Shown here piece by piece: positions 43,167 to 51,598 of a stretch of DNA of 64,000 nt. The stretch lies in assembly GCF_012927405.1 (NCBI RefSeq), contig NZ_JABBGM010000002.1:742566-806565 (forward strand), written 5' to 3'. The stretch's first letter is position 1. Each line of letters starts with the position of its first letter. The DNA is from Novosphingobium olei. GTDB taxonomy: Bacteria > Pseudomonadota > Alphaproteobacteria > Sphingomonadales > Sphingomonadaceae. The position numbers and the translations under genes were made by a program. The notes below the pieces were generated by a model, which did no database searches, was not told the origin of the DNA, and saw only the letters and a list, made by a program, of their open reading frames with translations.

Positions 43167-43325
43167 GTCGCCAATCCCGCAGGTGCGAAGCGCCAACCAA
43201 AAAATGTCCGATCACTCAAGAAGACCCGAACCGGTTTCTTTAATTGTCTTGCCGGACAATCGGTTGGCGAGGTCGCTTCGTTGTGGAGAAATTTACCACT
43301 TCCGGTCCCTGCACATTTGTACAAC

Positions 43326-43356
43326 GAACGGTGGCAGGGAACGGAACGGTGGCAGG
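43326..43356. repeat. Two 13-bp direct repeats (GAACGGTGGCAGG)
   Basis: GAACGGTGGCAGG occurs at 43326-43338 and 43344-43356, an 18-bp step, in the 280-bp non-coding stretch between maiA and the small gene at 43459. They may be regulator sites. I see nothing else clear in 43167-43458. Confidence 0.4.
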
Positions 43357-43458
43357 AAATAACGACTGTCTCCCGTAAAGGCAGGTGTCGCGCTTGCCGG
43401 ATCAACCAGCGCCGCGCCCTTCGGGAAAATCCCGACCAAGCGTGGAGAAATGCGCCAG

Positions 43459-43701
43459 ATGAGCCTGACGATCCGCACCCGCAACTCCACGATAACCGTT
43501 ACCACGCCCTCAGGGTATCCGATCGGCACCGCCGCCCAGCCCAACAGGGCCAATGACACCGCACTCGATGACGCGGCATTCCACCTGCGTGAAGCGCTGC
43601 TCCATCTGGACCTGACCGAGAACCTGATCGCGGCAGCCTATGTCGATCAGGCACTCTCGATGCTGCGAGGGCACCGCGTCTCTCGGGCCAGCGAAGCCTG
43701 A
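43459..43701 (+). CDS. Small protein of unknown function
   Basis: An 80-residue reading frame (MSLTIRTRNSTITVTTPSGY), with a beta-strand-like N-terminus and an Asp/Leu-rich helical C-terminal half (DDAAFHLREALLHLDLTENL). GGAGAA lies 9 bp before the chosen ATG; ATG at 43450 is an alternative but directly abuts that site. I do not recognise the family. It ends 26 bp before the convergent linalool-dehydratase-like gene. It could be a real small gene or spurious. Confidence 0.5.
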   Translation: MSLTIRTRNSTITVTTPSGYPIGTAAQPNRANDTALDDAAFHLREALLHLDLTENLIAAAYVDQALSMLRGHRVSRASEA

Positions 43702-43727
43702 GCGGTCCGGCTTGGCTCGCTGCGGGG

Positions 43728-45644
43728 TCAGGCGGCGCGCAAAGCGATAGCTACGCGACCTTCGAGTTGAACGGTGAAGTCCGCATTGCCTGCACCGTCG
43801 GCGACCAGCTCTTGCTCCAATGCACCTTCCAGCAGGTAGCGCCGACCCGGTTCCAGCTGGGAAATCCCAATTCGCCGCGGGCCGGCGTCGGCGCCTTGCA
43901 CCAGCGTCGCTTCCAGATCGGTTCCGTCGCTCCAGGCGCGCGCGACCAGTACCGCCGGGTATTCCAGCGTTTCGATCATCGGCCCGGCGAGCGCTGCCTT
44001 GGCCGGCCCCTCGGTAAAGGTGCGGCGGAAGTCGCCGGTTTCCATCAGCAGGCCCATGATCGCGGTGGCGTTGCTGATGTTGGATCCCTTGTTGAAGCGA
44101 AGGACGCCTTCGCGCACCTCCGGCTCGCAATCGTGGAACAGCCCGGCTTTTGCCGCATGTGCGATCCGCGCATCGCCGAACTCGCGCGCCGACACAAGGT
44201 ACGTGCCATAGGCGCCGACATGCCCGGTACCGTACTTGCCGGCATCCAGTCCTTCACCCGGCATCACCATGCGTGGACCGTCCGCTTCCTCGACGATGAT
44301 GGGCTCGATCTCCTCGCGGGCGATGGCCCATAGCTGGCGGGCACGCTGCGGCAGGAAAGCGCTTTCGAAGAAGGCATAGCCTGCCTCGCCAACGGGGAAG
44401 GGCACCGGCATGCCAGTCCACTGCGAACGCAGGCCGACGATCGAGCCCGAGCTGTCGGTGAACTCCTCGTCGATGCCGCGCAGCCAGTCGGTCATGTGCC
44501 GGTCCACCAGCCGCGATCCGGTGACCGCGTCGTGGGTGACCAGGCTCAGCATCCCGTAGTGGTTGCAGATCGGATAGAGCCAATTGGGCTCGCAGGCGAA
44601 GATGCCGAACTTGGCGACGGCGTAGTTCCGATCCACCGAGGCGTTGAGGCTACCGAAATCGTGCTTCCACGCCTTGCTGTCGTTCAGCCGGAACGTCAGG
44701 CTGCCCGGCTCGAGATAGCGCCGGTCGCCGGTCGCGAGCGTATAGCCGCCGACATGGGCGCCGAACCAGCCGGTCAACATGATGTTGTCCTTGGCTGCCG
44801 GGTCCCAATCGGTGAAGTTGAAGTGGCCCCAGCAGCTCTCCAGCACCCAGTAGTCCCAGACTTTCTTCTCGAGGTACTTCTCGATCAGGTTTCGCTGGGC
44901 AAGGCCCATGTAGCCACGGAAATTGGGGACGTAGGCGGTCTGCGCAATCGCCAGCGCGAAGCCCATGTGGTTGATCTGGTAGCGCAGCGCGGCAGGCTGG
45001 AACTGGTCGATCACGGTGAAGCCGCCGAACTCGCCCACCGGCTGCAGCGCGCGGTCGAGCAGATAGCGCAAGCCTGCAAGCTGCTCGTCGTCCATCTCGC
45101 GCTTTGCCGGATCAGGCTCGCGCGCCGATTGCTGCGTCACGTCCATGAACGCGCGCGGCAGGAATGCCTCGCGTGCCTTCGCCTTTTCGAGCCCTGCGGC
45201 ATGCGCCCTGCGATTGTTGCGGGCGAAGGCAAGGATGACAGCGCCCGCTGCCAGCGGTGCGGCAATCGGTGCGCCGGCCCAGGTCGTCTCGCCTGCCATC
45301 GCGCTGGCCAGGATCGCGCTGCCAAGCCAGACGGTCGCCGGCGCGATCACCGCACCTGCCCAGAACCATGCGACCAGCGAGGCCACGAACACGACCGCCG
45401 TCAACGCGAACAGCAGCATCGCCCAACCGCCTACAGCGAGGAAGCCGCCTCCCGGCACGATCAGGCCGATACCGGCCGCCTGAAGCGCCGGGCTCGATCC
45501 CAGCAGTGTCGGGGCAAGGCCGAGCGCGCACATGCCGAGGTAGATCGTCCAGGTTCGCCGCTGGCGCGCTGCGGTCACCGGTCCCTTGCGGCCACGGTGT
45601 GGCGAAAGCCCGGGAATGTCGCGGGAAAGGGGTATCGTGGCCAT
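43728..45644 (-). CDS. Linalool dehydratase/isomerase-like membrane protein
   Basis: A 638-residue protein. An N-terminal membrane part (about residues 30-140, four hydrophobic segments) precedes a soluble helical-barrel domain of the Ldi type (about 185-560): LRYQINHMGFALAIAQTAYV, FRGYMGLAQRNLIEKYLEKK, FNFTDWDPAAKDNIMLTGWF. Cys351 and Cys360 in FACEPNWLYPIC are nine apart, the spacing of Cys171/Cys180 that I recall in Castellaniella LinD. LinD hydrates myrcene and isomerises geraniol/linalool. The start at 45644 follows a strong GGAGGA; its A is shared with the TGA of the gene before. The natural substrate is unknown, probably an isoprenoid or another alkenol. Confidence 0.75.
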   Translation of the reverse strand: MATIPLSRDIPGLSPHRGRKGPVTAARQRRTWTIYLGMCALGLAPTLLGSSPALQAAGIGLIVPGGGFLAVGGWAMLLFALTAVVFVASLVAWFWAGAVIAPATVWLGSAILASAMAGETTWAGAPIAAPLAAGAVILAFARNNRRAHAAGLEKAKAREAFLPRAFMDVTQQSAREPDPAKREMDDEQLAGLRYLLDRALQPVGEFGGFTVIDQFQPAALRYQINHMGFALAIAQTAYVPNFRGYMGLAQRNLIEKYLEKKVWDYWVLESCWGHFNFTDWDPAAKDNIMLTGWFGAHVGGYTLATGDRRYLEPGSLTFRLNDSKAWKHDFGSLNASVDRNYAVAKFGIFACEPNWLYPICNHYGMLSLVTHDAVTGSRLVDRHMTDWLRGIDEEFTDSSGSIVGLRSQWTGMPVPFPVGEAGYAFFESAFLPQRARQLWAIAREEIEPIIVEEADGPRMVMPGEGLDAGKYGTGHVGAYGTYLVSAREFGDARIAHAAKAGLFHDCEPEVREGVLRFNKGSNISNATAIMGLLMETGDFRRTFTEGPAKAALAGPMIETLEYPAVLVARAWSDGTDLEATLVQGADAGPRRIGISQLEPGRRYLLEGALEQELVADGAGNADFTVQLEGRVAIALRAA

Positions 45645-45994
45645 CAGTTCCTCCAGCCCAGCGGGGCGCAGATGTTCTTGTGAATAAGGGCAATGATCGC
45701 GGGATCGGTCGCGGACGCGGCTGTGGTAAGGGTGGCGGAAGCCACGGCCGGTCCCGCCAGTGCGGCCAGCAGCAGCGCCTCGACCGCGAGAACAGGGCGC
45801 GACAGCAGGCCATGGCGCCGCGACGCGGCCGCACGCTTCGGCGCGGGTGTCACCGTTGCAAGGCTCCACGCGACCGCGGCGTCCTTGCCCTCGGTGCTGG
45901 CAAAGCCCAACGCGCGCATCATGGCCCGCAGCGGTGCGAGCAGGCGCATCAACAGGAAAACCGCGAAAGCACAGCAGGCCATCGGCGCATCCAT
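45644..45994 (-). CDS. Small hydrophobic protein preceding the LinD-like gene
   Basis: A 116-residue protein with a hydrophobic N-terminus (MACCAFAVFLLMRLLAPL) and a second hydrophobic segment (PVLAVEALLLAALAGPAVASA), ending in IIALIHKNICAPLGW. I do not recognise the family. Its stop overlaps the LinD-like start by one base (TGATG), so translation is probably coupled and the two may form a membrane complex. The start is uncertain: GTG at 46000, ATG at 45994 or ATG at 45982. Confidence 0.6.
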   Translation of the reverse strand: MDAPMACCAFAVFLLMRLLAPLRAMMRALGFASTEGKDAAVAWSLATVTPAPKRAAASRRHGLLSRPVLAVEALLLAALAGPAVASATLTTAASATDPAIIALIHKNICAPLGWRN

Positions 45995-46005
45995 CTCCAC
46001 GAGCT

Positions 46006-46033
46006 ATTTTCTGGTCAAGCTATCCTAGAAAAT
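46006..46033. promoter_or_regulatory. Inverted repeat ATTTTCT-N14-AGAAAAT upstream of the LinD-like operon
   Basis: Perfect 7-bp arms at 46006-46012 and 46027-46033, in a 77-bp AT-richer gap between the Kef-type antiporter stop and the small hydrophobic gene. It is a likely operator or promoter element. Confidence 0.4.
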
Positions 46034-46077
46034 GGATGCCGTCCAGCCCGTGGTTGCGATGCCGTCGCGTCTGCCGG

Positions 46078-47838
46078 TCAGGCCGGTGCGCTGCCCGGCG
46101 CCAGCCGGTCGGTGATGATCCGGTCGCGCGCGGCGCGCACGTCGCCCGCTGCGATCTGCACTTCGAGCCGTTCGCGGTCGTTGTTGCGATACCGGTCCTC
46201 GGCCTTGTTGATCGCTTCCTGGCTCAGCCCCAGCGTGTCGAGCGCCGAACGGGACATCAGCACGGCCGATTCCATCACTTCACGCACCACCAGCGTGGTC
46301 GGCGCATCGCGCAGCTTTACCATGGCGCGACGATCGAACGCCCGCACGAAGATGGCTGCGTCAGGAAAGGTTTCGTGCACCGCTTCGATCAGGTCGGGTG
46401 AGAGCTGATCGCCATCCAGGCAGAACAGGATGACCTCCGCCTCCGCCGCCCCGGCCTGACGCAACATGTCGATGCGCGTGCCATCACCGAAATAGACCTT
46501 GGCGCCGAACTGTCCGGCAACGTCGATCATTTCCACGTCGGTGTCGATCAGTGTCACGTCGATCCCGCTCGCCAGCATCATCTGGCCGACTGTCTGGCCG
46601 AAGCGGCCATAGCCCACGATAAGCGCGCCGGCGCGCTCGCCGGTGGGGCCTTCGCGAACCTCGGCAGCGCCTGCCGGGGCCTCGCGGATGCGTGCCGTGG
46701 CCATCATCAGGAATGGCGTCGTCGCCATCGACAGTGTCACCACCGCTCCGAAGATGCTCGCGGCTTCCGGCGCGATCAGCAGTGCGTTCTGCGCCTGTGC
46801 GAACAGCACGAAACCGAATTCGCCGCCCTGGCTGAGCAACAGGCCCATGGCGAGGGCGGGGCGCCATCCCATCCCGAACAGGCGGGCAAGGCCGAAGATG
46901 ACAACCGCCTTCACCGCGATCAGCGCGAGCGCCATCGACACGACGAAAACCGGATTGCGCGCGATCGCGCCAAGATCGAGCATCATGCCAACGGCCAGGA
47001 AGAACAGGCCGAGCAGGATCGAACGGAACGGTTCGACGTCGGCTTCCAGTTCGTGGCGATAGGGGCTGTCGGCGAGCATCACGCCGGCGATGAACGCGCC
47101 GAGCGCGGTGGAAAGCCCCAGCGCTTCCATCACCGCGGCGCTCGCCATCACCGTGAACAGCGCGGCGACCACGAACATCTCGCGTTCGCCAAGGTTGCCG
47201 ATCAGGCGGAACAGCGGCCGGATCGCGAAGCGGCCCGCCAGCACGAGCCCCACAATCGCGCCGATCGTCTCCAGCCCGAGCAGCCAGCCCGGAGGTCCGC
47301 CCGCATCGGCGGGATTGCGGCTCAGCGCTGTGATGATCGTGATCAGGGGAATGATCGAAAGATCCTGAAACAGCAGGATCGAGAAGGTGCGTTCCCCAAA
47401 GCGCGTGCGCAGACGCCCCGCCGATTGCAGCATCGGCAATACCTGCGCGGTCGAGGACAGCGCGAGCGGCAGGCCCAGCGCAAATGCCGCCGGCGCGGAG
47501 AAGTCGGTGAACGCGAAGATCACGCCCGAAATGGCCAGACCACACAGGATCACCTGCAGGCCACCAAGGCCGACGATGTCCTTCTTCATCCGCCACAGCC
47601 GCGACGGATCGAGCTCCAGCCCGACAAGGAACAGCAGCAGCGTGATGCCCAGCTCGGCAAAGCCCAGCTTCTGTTCGGCCTGGCCGACAAGGCCCAGCGC
47701 CTGGGGCCCCACGACCGCGCCTGCCAGCAGGTAGCCCAGCGTGGCACCAAGGCCCAGCCGCCGGAACACGAGCACGAAGACGAGCGCAAAGCCCAGCAGC
47801 AGGAAGCCATCGTGGAGCATCGATCCCGCTTCGTTCAC
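46078..47838 (-). CDS. Kef-type monovalent cation:proton antiporter (CPA2) with TrkA-N domain
   Basis: A 586-residue transporter: about 12 transmembrane helices (GATLGYLLAGAVVGPQALGL, ITLLLFLVGLELDPSRLWRM, ALSSTAQVLPML) followed by a cytoplasmic Rossmann RCK/TrkA-N domain (ALIVGYGRFGQTVGQMML). It would exchange potassium for protons, perhaps gated by glutathione adducts or nucleotide. Start: GTG at 47838, or ATG at 47820. It is divergent from the small gene at 47985. Confidence 0.92.
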   Translation of the reverse strand: MNEAGSMLHDGFLLLGFALVFVLVFRRLGLGATLGYLLAGAVVGPQALGLVGQAEQKLGFAELGITLLLFLVGLELDPSRLWRMKKDIVGLGGLQVILCGLAISGVIFAFTDFSAPAAFALGLPLALSSTAQVLPMLQSAGRLRTRFGERTFSILLFQDLSIIPLITIITALSRNPADAGGPPGWLLGLETIGAIVGLVLAGRFAIRPLFRLIGNLGEREMFVVAALFTVMASAAVMEALGLSTALGAFIAGVMLADSPYRHELEADVEPFRSILLGLFFLAVGMMLDLGAIARNPVFVVSMALALIAVKAVVIFGLARLFGMGWRPALAMGLLLSQGGEFGFVLFAQAQNALLIAPEAASIFGAVVTLSMATTPFLMMATARIREAPAGAAEVREGPTGERAGALIVGYGRFGQTVGQMMLASGIDVTLIDTDVEMIDVAGQFGAKVYFGDGTRIDMLRQAGAAEAEVILFCLDGDQLSPDLIEAVHETFPDAAIFVRAFDRRAMVKLRDAPTTLVVREVMESAVLMSRSALDTLGLSQEAINKAEDRYRNNDRERLEVQIAAGDVRAARDRIITDRLAPGSAPA

Positions 47839-47935
47839 TTATGGCCGCCTTTCAGTTGACCCGGCGACGATATGGCGAATGCCTGCATCGTCAAGCGCGC
47901 GTCCAATTCATGTCGAACGATAGGAATCAATTGAC

Positions 47936-47945
47936 ACCGGTGTAG
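47936..47945. promoter_or_regulatory. Palindrome ACACCGGTGT in a divergent promoter region
   Basis: A perfect 10-bp palindrome overlapping the end of TTGACA (47933-47938), 40 bp before the small gene at 47985 and about 98 bp upstream of the antiporter. A -35 element with an operator is plausible. Confidence 0.3.
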
Positions 47946-47984
47946 GTTGCGGTGACGTTTCGCCCATTCACAAGGAGGATGCCC

Positions 47985-48284
47985 ATGTCGATTTCCGGTA
48001 CCTATGAATGCATTACAAAGAGCCCGATGGGCGAGCAGAAGTCTACCCTGACGATCACCGCCGATGGCGACAGCTTTACCGGCACCAATGCAGGCCCGAT
48101 GGGTTCGGTCGACATCAGCGACGGCAAGATCGACGGCAACACGCTGACCTGGATGATGAAGCTGACCGCGCCGATGCCGATGACGCTGGAAGGCAAGGCC
48201 ACCGTCGATGGCGATTCCTTCGCCGGCGAAGTGAAGGCAGGTCCCTTCGGAACCTTCCCGATGACCGGAAAGAAGGTCGGCTGA
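47985..48284 (+). CDS. Small conserved-looking beta-rich protein
   Basis: A 99-residue soluble protein with two similar beta sections (GTYECITKSPMGEQKSTLTI, then ADGDSFTGTNAGPMG and DGDSFAGEVKAGPFG). The repeated DGDSF-x-G segment suggests an internal duplication. There is no signal peptide. AGGAGG lies six bases before ATG 47985 and touches the ATG at 47979, so 47985 is preferred. Function unknown. Confidence 0.8.
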   Translation: MSISGTYECITKSPMGEQKSTLTITADGDSFTGTNAGPMGSVDISDGKIDGNTLTWMMKLTAPMPMTLEGKATVDGDSFAGEVKAGPFGTFPMTGKKVG

Positions 48285-48325
48285 CGTTTCCGTTCAAGGC
48301 GCTCCACCGTGCGTGGGGCGCCTTA

Positions 48326-48799
48326 TCAGTGCGAGACGAACTTCGTCTTCACCCGTTTGATCGCGCCTGAAAATGCCAGCACGTTTACGCCTTCGCTGGT
48401 GATCATGCCGCGCACGAAGATCAGCCCGCCGCCCTTGCGGACAATTTCGCCCCGGGCATACAGCGGCACGTCGGCGGGTGCGCCGCTGACGAATTCCGAA
48501 TTCATCGTCACCGTCACGCCGTGAACCACGTCGCCGTCCTCGGCTGCGATCATGAACAGCGCGAAGTCCGCAAAGGTCATCAGCGTTCCGCCGTGGACCA
48601 TCCCGTGGCCGTTGAGGTTCTTGGTCGTCGGCAGGAACCCGCACAGGATCTGGCCCCGTTCGTCGCGGCAGACCCTGAACGGACCCGCTAGGCCCTCGAA
48701 CGGGTCTTCGGGAAACCACTCCCACCACCCCTCGAACGGGGCGTCGGTAACCTGGCGCAGATAGCCGCCATTGAATGGGGGAGTAGGGGGCGTCGTCAT
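48326..48799 (-). CDS. PaaI-type hotdog thioesterase
   Basis: A 157-residue single-hotdog protein. NGHGMVHGGTLMTFADFALF is the PaaI/thioesterase superfamily 4 core, with HGG forming the oxyanion turn and the Asp or Glu of the central helix expected to be catalytic. It would hydrolyse acyl- or aryl-CoA. GCGGGAACG before 48799 sets the start; the long upstream extension is Arg/Pro-rich shadow sequence. It converges on the small gene at 47985 and stands alone. Confidence 0.88.
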   Translation of the reverse strand: MTTPPTPPFNGGYLRQVTDAPFEGWWEWFPEDPFEGLAGPFRVCRDERGQILCGFLPTTKNLNGHGMVHGGTLMTFADFALFMIAAEDGDVVHGVTVTMNSEFVSGAPADVPLYARGEIVRKGGGLIFVRGMITSEGVNVLAFSGAIKRVKTKFVSH

Positions 48800-48840
48800 G
48801 GCGTTCCCGCTGCGACGGCAAGGGGCGCAGGTCAAGCGAC

Positions 48841-48877
48841 AAAAAAGTCCCCCGGCCGCACGTGGTGGCCGGGGGAC
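48841..48877 (-). terminator. Rho-independent terminator of the TorF-like gene
   Basis: GTCCCCCGGCC (48847-48857) and GGCCGGGGGAC (48867-48877) form a perfect 11-bp stem with a 9-nt loop. The six A at 48841-48846 read as a T-run on the minus strand, 40 bp after the TorF-like stop. Confidence 0.9.
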
Positions 48878-48917
48878 AGTCGCGTCAAGCTTGTAACGTG
48901 CGGCAGGGTGTCGTTCG

Positions 48918-49772
48918 TCAGAACGCCGCGGTGAGCGAAAACACCACCGCTGCGCCGGCGATCGAGCCGGTGCCATCCTGCCCGCGCGAGAAGCTCGGCT
49001 GCAGGTAGGCGGCCTTTTCCTTGGTGATGTCGGTGTCGACGTAAGCGACGCCCACGGTCAGCGGGGTGCCGGCAATGGCGTAGTCCGCACCGATCAGCCA
49101 ATCCCAGTATTCGCCGGTCGGCGCGACCGAGGTGGCGAAGGGCCCCAGGCCCTTGTTGCCCTTCGAATAGCCAATGTGGCCCTTCAGCGTCAGGCCGGTG
49201 TTGGGCACGCCCGCTGCGGCATCGCCCCACAGATAGAGGTTGTCGTTCTTGTCGCCCGGGTTGGTATAGACACCGGCGGCGGCATCCGCGCCCGTTGCGT
49301 ACCAGGCGCCCAGCGCTTCCTGTTGCGGAGCGTAGGCGACACCGGCAGTCAGCGTGACCGGGCCGGTCGTGCCCGAAACCTTGATATAGGGTTCGATGAA
49401 GTCGGTGTTGTCGAAGCCCTTGGGGTACATGTACCAGGTCGCGCCGACATCGATCGTCGCATTGCCGACGGTCTTCTTGTAACCTGCGATCAGGTCCAGC
49501 TCCATGTTGGCGCCGCCGAAGGTTCCCCACCCGGCCAGGTTCGACCCCCAGGTGCCGACATAGAAGCCGCTTTCGTGGGCAATGGTCAGGCCGCCCTGAA
49601 TGGCGAGATTGCGGTCCGACTGCGACACGCCGCGGAAGCGGTATTCGGAAACGAGGCCGACGCTGCCCGAAACGGTGATCGGCTTGGCTTCTTCGTCCTG
49701 TGCCATTGCGGGCGCGGCGAACGAGATCGACAGCAGCGCCGCGGACAGCGCGCAAAGGTTGCGGAACTTCAT
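48918..49772 (-). CDS. TorF-family outer-membrane protein
   Basis: A 284-residue outer-membrane beta-barrel protein. The signal peptide is MKFRNLCALSAALLSISFAA, ending AMA. VSGSVGLVSEYRFRGVSQSD, LAIQGGLTIAHESGFYVGTW and the alternating strands up to a C-terminal AF are the TorF/Gcw_chp pattern. TorF proteins are abundant in sphingomonads and thought to be porin-like. GGGAGGAC precedes the ATG. It is monocistronic, with its own terminator. Confidence 0.9.
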   Translation of the reverse strand: MKFRNLCALSAALLSISFAAPAMAQDEEAKPITVSGSVGLVSEYRFRGVSQSDRNLAIQGGLTIAHESGFYVGTWGSNLAGWGTFGGANMELDLIAGYKKTVGNATIDVGATWYMYPKGFDNTDFIEPYIKVSGTTGPVTLTAGVAYAPQQEALGAWYATGADAAAGVYTNPGDKNDNLYLWGDAAAGVPNTGLTLKGHIGYSKGNKGLGPFATSVAPTGEYWDWLIGADYAIAGTPLTVGVAYVDTDITKEKAAYLQPSFSRGQDGTGSIAGAAVVFSLTAAF

Positions 49773-49933
49773 CTTGGAACGTCCTCCCTGACGTGGGTTT
49801 CCGTTCCACCTGCGGTCCTGGTGCGGCCTCTCTGGATGTGGAGACCATCGCCCGGGACTGTTCCTTAGCTACGCACCACGCGTTGCCCTCCATTGGCTAG
49901 TTCGTGACGAAACGTTGCTGTGTTCGCAAATGC

Positions 49934-49980
49934 AAAAAAATGCCGGACCGGCAACCGATGGGGATCGGCGCCGGTCCGGC
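49934..49980 (-). terminator. Rho-independent terminator of the SulP/carbonic anhydrase operon
   Basis: GCCGGACCGGC (49942-49952) pairs perfectly with GCCGGTCCGGC (49970-49980); an inner CCGAT/ATCGG extends the stem. The seven A at 49934-49940 give the minus-strand T-run. It lies about 80 bp after the SulP stop. Confidence 0.85.
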
Positions 49981-49986
49981 CAGCCA

Positions 49987-50027
49987 GGGGTGCCGGAAAA
50001 CGGGGGTCTTTGCTTCCGGCGCACCCC
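49987..50027 (-). other. Second hairpin downstream of the SulP gene
   Basis: GGGGTGCCGGAA (49987-49998) pairs with TTCCGGCGCACCCC (50014-50027) with one bulged base. A further CCGTCC/GGACGG pair spans 50026-50052. With the terminator at 49934 this makes a row of hairpins after the SulP stop, possibly protecting the mRNA 3' end. Confidence 0.45.
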
Positions 50028-50059
50028 GTCCGATCCGCAACGAACCGGACGGGTAACCC

Positions 50060-51598
50060 TCAGGCCGAATGGGCCAGCGGCCTGAGGATCGGTTCGGGGC
50101 CGGTGACGTGCACCGCAGCGCCGCGCTGGCGTCGGCGCGCAAGCCATTCGCCGAGCGTTTCCGCCGTGGTGTGGTCCATCACCTTCACGCCATTGAGGTC
50201 GAGGTGCACGCCCTTGTCGGCCGGCACGCCTTCCAGCACGGCGTTGATCCGGGTGAGGCCCAGGAACGTCGCCGCGCCTTCCAGTTCGACCTTGTGGGTA
50301 TCGACCATCTCACGCTCGGCAACCTTGAGCTTGAGGTTGCGAGCGTGCGGCAGCAGTTCGAGCAGCGACAGCGCAAGGCCCACCAGCACACCGGTCAGCA
50401 GGTCGGTTGCCACCACCAGCACGAAGGTCGCGGCCCAGATCAGCGCCGGCACCACGCCGTGCGTCTTGAACAGGTGGGTCGGATGCTTGAGGCTGACGAG
50501 CTTCCACCCGGTCACCACCAGCACGCCGCCCAGCGCCGCCATCGGCACTTCGCGCAGCAGCCAGGGCAGCAGCGCCACGAAGCCGAGGATCCACGCGCCG
50601 TGTAGGATCGTGGAAAGCCGGGTGCGGGCGCCCGCCTGCACGTTGGCCGAAGATCGCACGATCACTCCGGTCATCGGCAAAGCGCCGAACACGCCGCACA
50701 GGAAGTTGCCGATGCCCTGCGCGCGCAATTCCTTGTTGTAGTCGGTGCGCGGGCCATCGTGCATGCGGTCGACCGCTGCTGCCGAAAGCAGCGTCTCGGC
50801 GCTGGCGATGAATGCGATGGCAATGGCGGACGCGATCAGCGATGGGCTCGTCAGCAGGCCCAGCACGCCCGCTTCGGGCAGGGCAAAGGCAGAGGCGATC
50901 GAATCCGGCACGGCGATCTTGGCGACCTGCAAGCCGCCCAGCCACGCCACCATGGTAGCCGCCAGCACGCCCAGCAGCGCACCCGGAACCAGCGAAAATC
51001 TGGCGGGCTTCAGCTTGTCCCAACCGATCATCACGCCGATGGTCAGCAGGCCGAGCATCAATGCCAGTTCGGTCGAACGGATATCGCTCGACAGGCCAAG
51101 GATGCGTCCGGGCATCGCGGCCAGGTTTTCGATGCCGTTCGACAGTGGCTTCGCGTCGAACAGGATATGGAACTGGCCGATCACGATCAGCGCGCCGATC
51201 CCTGCAAGCATGCCGTGCACCACCGCCGGGGAAATGGCGCGGAACATGCCGCCCAGCTTTGCCACGCCCGCCACCAGCTGGATGGCACCCGCGATCAGCA
51301 GGACCGGACCGAGCGCCGACAGGCCGTTGTCGCGCACGAATTCGAACACGATCACGGCAAGGCCGGCGGCAGGGCCACTCACCTGCAGCGGCGATCCCGC
51401 GAACAGGCCAACAACGATCCCGCCGATGATCCCGGTCACCAGTCCCTTTTCGGGCGGAACCCCGGAAGCGATGGCGATGCCCATGCACAGCGGCATCGCC
51501 ACAAGGAACACTACGATGGATGCGGTGAAATCGCGCGCGCCGTGTGCGAACAGGCCGCTACGCGCCGGGGCGTCCGCGGTTGCGGATAGCGAGGTCAT
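50060..51598 (-). CDS. SulP-family inorganic anion transporter
   Basis: A 512-residue transporter with about 12-14 transmembrane helices (ASIVVFLVAMPLCMGIAIAS, GSPLQVSGPAAGLAVIVFEF) and a short STAS-like C-terminus (TFLGLTRINAVLEGVPADKG, HLDLNGVKVMDHTTAETLGE). SulP proteins carry sulfate or bicarbonate. Co-transcription with a carbonic anhydrase (ATGA overlap at 51595-51598) favours bicarbonate, as in BicA-type uptake. Confidence 0.92.
   Translation of the reverse strand: MTSLSATADAPARSGLFAHGARDFTASIVVFLVAMPLCMGIAIASGVPPEKGLVTGIIGGIVVGLFAGSPLQVSGPAAGLAVIVFEFVRDNGLSALGPVLLIAGAIQLVAGVAKLGGMFRAISPAVVHGMLAGIGALIVIGQFHILFDAKPLSNGIENLAAMPGRILGLSSDIRSTELALMLGLLTIGVMIGWDKLKPARFSLVPGALLGVLAATMVAWLGGLQVAKIAVPDSIASAFALPEAGVLGLLTSPSLIASAIAIAFIASAETLLSAAAVDRMHDGPRTDYNKELRAQGIGNFLCGVFGALPMTGVIVRSSANVQAGARTRLSTILHGAWILGFVALLPWLLREVPMAALGGVLVVTGWKLVSLKHPTHLFKTHGVVPALIWAATFVLVVATDLLTGVLVGLALSLLELLPHARNLKLKVAEREMVDTHKVELEGAATFLGLTRINAVLEGVPADKGVHLDLNGVKVMDHTTAETLGEWLARRRQRGAAVHVTGPEPILRPLAHSA

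Noticed and set aside
43326..43356. The two 13-bp direct repeats as part of a CRISPR array or iteron set
   Set aside because: Only two copies, an 18-bp step, and no cas, rep or further repeats.
45257..46408. A 383-codon plus-strand frame over the LinD-like gene
   Set aside because: Arg/Pro/Ala-rich shadow. The minus-strand frame has a strong GGAGGA start, membrane helices and an Ldi domain.
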